NCBI RefSeq assembly: GCF_013623775.1 | Contig: NZ_JABFAM010000001.1 | Location: 1 to 64,000, forward strand | Length of the DNA stretch: 64,000 bases | Source of the DNA: Rufibacter sp. XAAS-G3-1 | GTDB taxonomy: Bacteria; Bacteroidota; Bacteroidia; Cytophagales; Hymenobacteraceae | Direction of reading: 5' to 3' | Shown here: one piece after another, positions 59,380 to 64,000 of the stretch | Layout: each line of letters starts with the position of its first letter | Position numbering within the stretch: position 1 is the first letter of the stretch | Translations under genes and position numbers: made by a program | Notes under the pieces: generated by a model | Seen by the model: only the letters and a program-made list of their open reading frames with translations | Databases searched by the model: none | What the model was told of the DNA's origin: nothing

Positions 59380-60330
59380 TTACGGCACCACCACAATTTT
59401 GCCTTTGGTATGGTGGCTGGCAATCTGCGTCAGGGCTTCGGCGGCTTGGTCAAGGGAGTATTGCTCGCTCACGTGCACTTTCAAGATACCAGCCTCGGCT
59501 AGCTCCCGCAAGTGTTCCAGTTCAGTGGAGTTGGGCTCCACAAACACGTACTGGAAGTCAATGCTCTTGTCTACGTCCTCTCCGGTGTTCAGAATAGAAA
59601 CCAGTTTGCCACCCGGCTTCAGGGCCAATAGGCTTTGCTGCAGAGTTTCGCCGCTGGCGGCGTCAAAGATGAAGTCTACGCCGCCGGGAAAGAGGGCTTT
59701 CACGGCTTCGCCCACGTGGGTGCCGGTGTAATCAATCGTGTGGTCTGCCCCTAGCTCTTTCATGAACGCGTGGTTTCTCTGGCTGGCTACGCCGATGACC
59801 GTGGCCCCTTTCCACTTGGCCAACTGGATGCCTAAATTGCCTATTCCCCCCGAAGCGCCTAAAATCAGAACCGTCTGACCAGCTTGCAGCTGTCCGGCAT
59901 CAAACATGGCCTGGTACGCCGTGAGGCCCACCAACGGAATACCGGCAGTCTCTTCCCAAGACAGGTTTTTAGGCCGATGCGCCAGATAGCTTTCCGGAAT
60001 CACCAGGTACTCGGCGAAGGTGCCGTGTTGTACGGTGGGTCTGCGGGCATAGGCGTACACTTCGTCCCCCACGTTGAACCTACGGGCACTGAAGCCGCGG
60101 CCTTCCACCACCCCGGCCACGTCCCACCCTGGTATAGCCGGAAACTGAACCGGAATGTTCCCGCTTAACCAACCTGCCAGCACGGCATTATCTACGGGGT
60201 TTACGCCCGCCGCTTTCACGCGCACCAGCACCTCTCCTTCCTGTAGATCAGGGATGGGCAATTCACCAGTCTTTATTTTTTCTGGCCCGCCAAACTCGTC
60301 GTAAAAAGCCGCTTTCATCTGTTTTGCCAT
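59380..60330 (-). CDS. NADP-dependent quinone-oxidoreductase-like enzyme
   Basis: A 316-residue medium-chain dehydrogenase/reductase without structural zinc cysteines. The GroES-like part opens MKAAFYDEFGGPEKIKTGEL and contains VRVKAAGVNPVDNAVLAG and PAIPGWDVAGVVE. The NADPH site is VLILGASGGIGNLGIQLAKW; VDFIFDAASGETLQQSL and KGKIVVV at the end are typical of the zeta-crystallin/QOR group. It probably reduces quinones or alpha,beta-unsaturated carbonyls. A GTACACA...TGTGTAC dyad 19 nt before the start may be an operator. Confidence 0.9.
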   Translation of the reverse strand: MAKQMKAAFYDEFGGPEKIKTGELPIPDLQEGEVLVRVKAAGVNPVDNAVLAGWLSGNIPVQFPAIPGWDVAGVVEGRGFSARRFNVGDEVYAYARRPTVQHGTFAEYLVIPESYLAHRPKNLSWEETAGIPLVGLTAYQAMFDAGQLQAGQTVLILGASGGIGNLGIQLAKWKGATVIGVASQRNHAFMKELGADHTIDYTGTHVGEAVKALFPGGVDFIFDAASGETLQQSLLALKPGGKLVSILNTGEDVDKSIDFQYVFVEPNSTELEHLRELAEAGILKVHVSEQYSLDQAAEALTQIASHHTKGKIVVVP

Positions 60331-60348
60331 AAGACACTTCGTTTAAAT

Positions 60349-60373
60349 GTACACACAATGCTATCTTGTGTAC
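60349..60373 (-). promoter_or_regulatory. Candidate operator of the oxidoreductase gene
   Basis: GTACACA-CAATGCTATCT-style spacer of 11 nt-TGTGTAC, a perfect 7 bp dyad immediately upstream of the gene. GTAC-ended dyads are seen with HxlR-type regulators, which often control such oxidoreductases; that link is inference. Confidence 0.45.
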
Positions 60374-60440
60374 TTATAAACCAGAAACTTGTTTAGCCAG
60401 AAGCGCCATGGGTCAGCAAGCGTCTGTCTACTTTCAAAGC

Positions 60441-60480
60441 TTGTTTTGGGCCTGATTTTAAGAAAACGAGCCTAAAACCC
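60441..60480. repeat. GTTTTAGGC-type palindrome
   Basis: TTGTTTTGGGCCTGATTTT facing AAAACGAGCCTAAAACCC. Confidence 0.6.
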
Positions 60481-60612
60481 GTTTCAGTTTTCCTGAACCT
60501 ACACACCGGTAGTCCGTTCAGTTTACTACCTTTACCTTAGCAATAAGTACTCCCAACCGCCCGGCAGGAAAGCCTTTGGTTTTTTCCTGGGGGCAAACCC
60601 CAACGAGTTATT

Positions 60613-62076
60613 ATGAGCACTCAGATAGAATCTTTAGAACCGAAAGCCCTGTGGCAGAATTTCGCGGCGCTGAACTCCGTGCCCCGTCCGTCCAAAAAAG
60701 AAGAACGCGTGATCAAGTTCATCCAGGACTTCGGCAACAGCCAGGGCTTTGACACCATCACCGACGAGATGGGCAACGTCATCATCCGGAAAGCCGCCTC
60801 ACCGGGCATGGAAGACCGCCAGACCGTCATCCTGCAAAGCCACCTGGACATGGTGCACCAGAAAAACGCCGACACAGAGTTCGATTTCAACAGCCAGGGC
60901 ATTGACATGTACGTGGACGGCGATTTTGTCAAAGCGAAAGGCACTACCCTGGGCGCCGACAACGGCATTGGCGTAGCCACCATGATGGCCCTGCTTGTTT
61001 CCCGTGACATTGCGCACCCGCCGCTGGAACTGCTGTTCACCATTGACGAGGAAACCGGCATGACCGGGGCCATGGGCCTGAAAGGTGGCCTGCTCAAAGG
61101 CAGCATTCTGCTGAATTTGGATACCGAGGATGACCGCGAACTCACCATTGGCTGCGCGGGCGGCGTGGACGTGACCGCCGCCGGTTCTTACAGCGAAGAG
61201 AACATCCCGTTTGACTTTGCCGCCTACCGCTTAAGCATTACGGGCCTCACCGGCGGACACTCGGGTATGGACATTCACCGGGGCCGGGCCAACGCGAATA
61301 AACTCATGAACCGCATCCTGTACCAGGCCGCCGATAAATTCAACGCCCGGGTGCACAGCATAGACGGGGGCAGCCTGCGCAACGCCATCCCCCGCGAGTC
61401 GTTTGCCGAGATTGCCGTCCCGGAAGCCAGAGCCGACGTTTTTGAGCAGTTTTTGCTAAAACAGGCCGAAATCCTGCAAAGCGAATACGCCCAGACAGAT
61501 CCCAACCTGCAACTGCTGGCCGAGCCTGCTGATTTACCGGAGGCCGCCATCTCCTATGATTTCCAGAACCAGTTGTTGCGCGCGCTCTATGCCTGCCCCA
61601 ACGGCATTTACCGCATGAGCCCGGCCATAGCGGGGCTGGTGCAGACGTCAAACAACCTGGCCCGGGTGCAGGTGAAAGACGGCACCTACAGCATTCAGTG
61701 CCTCACCCGCTCTTCGGTAGATACCGAAAAGTCTGATCTGGCCCAGGCTATCCAGAGCACCTTTGAACTGGTGGGTGCCAGCGTCACCCAGAAAGGCGCC
61801 TACCCCGGCTGGACACCCAACCCAGATGCCACCATTGTCAAAACCATGACCAACCTCTACCGTGAGCTGTTCCAGGAAACGCCCCACGTGAACGCCTGCC
61901 ACGCCGGCTTGGAATGCGGAATTCTGGGCACCCACTACCCCCAACTGGAAATGATCTCCTTCGGCCCAAACATTACCGGAGCGCACTCGCCAGATGAGAA
62001 AGTACAGATCAGTTCCGTACAGAAGTTCTGGGGTTTCCTGCTGGAGACGCTGAAGCAGATTCCGGTAAAGGCTTAA
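60613..62076 (+). CDS. pepD: Aminoacyl-histidine dipeptidase (M20 family)
   Basis: A 487-residue cytosolic di-zinc dipeptidase (PepD), standard length. N-terminal PKALWQNFAALNSVPRPSKK and EERVIKFIQDF are typical. Metal ligands: ILQSHLDMVHQK (His, Asp), TLGADNGIGVATMMALL (bridging Asp), FTIDEETGMTGAMGL (catalytic Glu-Glu), LLNLDTEDDRELTIGCAGG (Asp) and a late His in GPNITGAHSPDEKV. The lid domain includes LTGGHSGMDIHRGRANANKL. It hydrolyses Xaa-His and other dipeptides, recycling peptides for nutrition. Monocistronic. Confidence 0.95.
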   Translation: MSTQIESLEPKALWQNFAALNSVPRPSKKEERVIKFIQDFGNSQGFDTITDEMGNVIIRKAASPGMEDRQTVILQSHLDMVHQKNADTEFDFNSQGIDMYVDGDFVKAKGTTLGADNGIGVATMMALLVSRDIAHPPLELLFTIDEETGMTGAMGLKGGLLKGSILLNLDTEDDRELTIGCAGGVDVTAAGSYSEENIPFDFAAYRLSITGLTGGHSGMDIHRGRANANKLMNRILYQAADKFNARVHSIDGGSLRNAIPRESFAEIAVPEARADVFEQFLLKQAEILQSEYAQTDPNLQLLAEPADLPEAAISYDFQNQLLRALYACPNGIYRMSPAIAGLVQTSNNLARVQVKDGTYSIQCLTRSSVDTEKSDLAQAIQSTFELVGASVTQKGAYPGWTPNPDATIVKTMTNLYRELFQETPHVNACHAGLECGILGTHYPQLEMISFGPNITGAHSPDEKVQISSVQKFWGFLLETLKQIPVKA

Positions 62077-62450
62077 GCGGGAACGCACCAGTAACCACCC
62101 CGCCCTTTGGGCACCCGTCCTAAATTAGGAGGGGAGTTTTTGCCTGCCGCTTTACGGCGGCCCCAATGACCTCGTAGCGTCTGGTAGACCGGCGGGCGTC
62201 TGTGCCTGTAGTCTTGAAATGCGTGGCCCTGCTGGTGTGAACATCCCCTTCGCCCCCTTCAAAGGGAAAGTCTCTGCTTGGCAGACGCTATTGGGAGATT
62301 AAATGGAGAGCAGGTAACAGGGTTTGTATGGCGCAGATGTACTTCCGTGACTTACACAAAAGAACAAGTCACGGAAGTACATCCGGGCCATAGGGCAGCA
62401 GTACGCCAAAAGCAGTACGCCTTGGGCAGGCTTCTCTCCTTGGCTAAGGC
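62077..62450. repeat. Dispersed short repeats after pepD
   Basis: 62101-62212 is the second copy of the block at 56412. 62327-62393 is the TATGGCGC/ACTTCCGTGACT inverted repeat (partner of 27104), with AGTCACGGAAGTACATCC on the right arm. No gene seen. Confidence 0.65.
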
Positions 62451-62671
62451 TCATCTTGTATGGAAAAATGAACGGTTATTTATTTCTATTTCCAAAAGAT
62501 TTCAGAGAGTCAAACCGCTCTTTCGGAGTTCCACTCCGGAAGCTTGCTGCCGGGGAGTTCCACTCCCCTTCTTTTGCCCGTGGCTCCCGGCGGAGGGGAA
62601 CTCCACAGCAGGCAGGTTCGGGGGGTAGAACTCCCGAACAGGAAGGAAAGAGATTTTCCCTATAAGTTTAG
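62451..62671. mobile_element. Diverged inverted copy of the 229 bp MITE
   Basis: Left end GCTCATCTTGTATGGAAAAA, right end ATTTTCCCTATAAGTTTAGG: both are altered forms of the 20 bp terminal repeats at 20026/20254. The interior follows the reverse complement of that element in order (CTCCGG..., GGGGAGTTCCACTCCCC, TTGCCCGTGGCTCCCGGCGG, GTTCGGGGGGTAGAACTCCC). Confidence 0.65.
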
Positions 62672-62730
62672 GTGGGAAGAGGGGCAGGGGTGGTTCGCTA
62701 GCTCAAGCCGTAATAGCTCTTCCTAAACGC

Positions 62731-62862
62731 ACCAGTTCCAGCCTTTTGCTTGAGGGCGGAAGGCGGGGCCCCGCGGCCGTGAGCGCACGGAGAGAAAAAA
62801 TGAAACAGCACAGCGCATAACTAACGCAAAAGACCGCTCCTCCAAAGCATCAGCAAAAGCCA
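62731..62862. repeat. GC-rich structured repeat, copy D (short form)
   Basis: CCAGTTCCAGCCTTTTGCTT, then GAGGGCGGAAGGCGGGGCCC and CGCGGCCGTGAGCGC. The CGGGGCCCCGCGGCCGTGAG block is identical to copies A-C, while the upstream hairpin is about 80 nt shorter; GCCTT/AAGGC replaces the TCTTCCCC/GGGGAAGA stem, so a base-paired stem is kept with different bases. Confidence 0.7.
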
Positions 62863-62903
62863 TTCCCACCAACCACCAATCAAAAAGCATCTACTTAAGT
62901 CCT

Positions 62904-63980
62904 ATGTCACCAACCGGAAACCCTGAGTTCAACCATCTCCCCCAATTCACCCCGCAGGCCAAAGTCTCTCTGTCACAGCTACAGCAACAGTTCAATGCCA
63001 GCATCCAGACCATTGACCAACTCAAGTCGCAACTGGCGGAGCGGGCGCGTATCATAGAAGTGGCGCGGGCGCGGGTGCAGAAGGAAATTCAGCCCTTGGT
63101 GCGGGAAATGGTGAAACGGCGGGTGGCCTTGGTGCAACTCTTAGACCAAGCTTACCTACAGGAGAACGTTCAGAAACTGGAGAAGGAAAAACTGGCCTCT
63201 TTTATAAAAGAACAGGCGACATCCCTTGTACATCACTATGGCGCGGAGGAACTGACCGAACTTTGGCAACGGTACACACCCCCTGCGCCAATAGCAGAAA
63301 ATACGGCAACTGCTACCAAGGCCGAAACCCGAAACCTGCTCAAAAACGTGCTGGGGCTAGACGTAAACCTGGAAGACCTTTCTAATCTGGAGGCGTTTCA
63401 GGCCAGGCTGGAACAGCAGATGCAGGCAGAACAAGAGAGACGGGAAGCCCAACGGGCGCATCGGCAGAAATCAAAGGCGCAGCAGGCCAAAGAAGCCAAA
63501 CTGAAGGCCCAACTCCAGAACATCAGCAAGGCCAGCCGCCGTTTGTATACCACCCTGGCCAAACTCCTGCACCCCGACAGGGAAAGGGACGCCACTGCCC
63601 GTATCTGGAAGGAAGAGGCCATGAAGAAGGTGACCATCGCCTACCACCAGGACGATTTCTTTGAATTACTGCGCCTCCAGATGGAGTTCATGCACGAACA
63701 GGAGCAGTTGTTGCAGCAAGTGCCCGAAGACCAACTAACCTATTACGTGCACCTGTTGCAGGAACAGATCCAGGAAATGGAAGACGAGCACAGCAGCTAC
63801 TACATGGGCCCAGATGCGCAGCTTTACAGTGAATTCGGCGGCACGTCTAAGCAGATGGAAACCAAGTTCAGGAGCGCCAAAAAAGGACTCCGCGAGGAAA
63901 TACAGCACCTGGACTACGCCTTAACTGATTTCAAAGACCCCGCTGCCCTGCGGGAATTCCTAAAAAACTTAAAAAGTTAG
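62904..63980 (+). CDS. Coiled-coil protein with a J-like HPD segment
   Basis: A 358-residue soluble protein, strongly helical and Gln/Glu/Lys rich. Coiled coil is likely at residues 18-110 (LSQLQQQFNASIQTIDQLKS and on) and 160-215 (FQARLEQQMQAEQERREAQR). Residues 213-260 read RRLYTTLAKLLHPDRERDAT and MKKVTIAYHQDDFFELLRLQ: a J-domain core with the HPD triad at H223-D225, followed by helix III. J domains stimulate DnaK ATPase. Unlike DnaJ, there is no G/F or zinc region and the J segment is internal. A co-chaperone-like role is inferred. The stop at 63978-63980 is in the window. Confidence 0.7.
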   Translation: MSPTGNPEFNHLPQFTPQAKVSLSQLQQQFNASIQTIDQLKSQLAERARIIEVARARVQKEIQPLVREMVKRRVALVQLLDQAYLQENVQKLEKEKLASFIKEQATSLVHHYGAEELTELWQRYTPPAPIAENTATATKAETRNLLKNVLGLDVNLEDLSNLEAFQARLEQQMQAEQERREAQRAHRQKSKAQQAKEAKLKAQLQNISKASRRLYTTLAKLLHPDRERDATARIWKEEAMKKVTIAYHQDDFFELLRLQMEFMHEQEQLLQQVPEDQLTYYVHLLQEQIQEMEDEHSSYYMGPDAQLYSEFGGTSKQMETKFRSAKKGLREEIQHLDYALTDFKDPAALREFLKNLKS

Positions 63981-64000
63981 TGCCCCTGAAAAAAATGCAA

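Overview
The window looks like chromosomal DNA of a Bacteroidota bacterium, probably Cytophagales/Hymenobacteraceae (a Rufibacter- or Pontibacter-like genus; the genus is inferred from style of gene content, not measured). Reasons: a DUF5686 outer-membrane protein with an N-terminal carboxypeptidase-like domain, LytTR/LytS two-component genes, GH92 mannosidase, YpdA-type reductase, Bacteroidota-type promoters (TTTG about 20 nt before TAnnTTTG), few Shine-Dalgarno sequences, and about 50% GC genes separated by long spacers packed with palindromes.

Layout. 1-2115 is an accessory patch: a RelE/ParE-type toxin-antitoxin pair, an IS1-family element with a one-base lesion, and truncated ends of an ankyrin gene and a methyltransferase gene. 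2456-5504 carries an AAA+ ATPase, an SRPBCC protein and rlmF. 5698-6571 (minus) is a two-gene operon joining a Panacea/DUF4065 (SocA-like) antitoxin-type protein to a small membrane protein. 7292-11033 (minus) holds a GAF protein, a YceI protein and a large FUSC/YccS-type membrane protein. 11687-19295 (plus) has YpdA, then a TetR regulator with a TolC/adaptor/RND permease operon. 20916-26875 is gltBD. 27521-34329 has an epoxide-hydrolase-like enzyme, a DUF6600-type surface protein, a histidine kinase, a DUF4890/Spy-like protein and a LytTR/LytS pair. 36360-38804 has a Tat-exported SGNH hydrolase and an M28 peptidase. 39823-46036 is a second complete RND efflux operon led by a GbsR/MarR-type regulator. 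46287-50019 has an acyl-carrier-like protein without the usual serine, a MarR regulator and a DUF5686 protein. 50132-62076 holds single metabolic genes (NIPSNAP, aldo/keto reductase, triple-PAS histidine kinase, monooxygenase, dienelactone hydrolase, GH92, quinone-reductase-like, pepD). 62904-63980 encodes a coiled-coil protein with an HPD-containing J-like segment.

The most unusual content is between genes. At least five families of dispersed palindromic DNA are visible by eye: (i) about 27 copies of a 36-40 bp GTTTTAGGC...GCCTAAAAC inverted repeat; (ii) five 160-165 bp elements with TAAGT/ACTTA ends and a long hairpin; (iii) a GC-rich core of about 210 bp, four copies, with paired segments that suggest a structured RNA or mobile element; (iv) a roughly 229 bp MITE with 20 bp terminal inverted repeats; (v) several short families shared among 27.1, 39.1, 56.5 and 62.2 kb. 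There are also two exceptional perfect palindromes (64 bp, and a 28 bp stem with a 3 nt loop). Two efflux/envelope regulators come with recognisable operators: GTTC-N10-GAAC around the second RND operon and GTTGA-N5-TCAAC around the MarR/DUF5686 pair. No rRNA, tRNA or CRISPR array was recognised.
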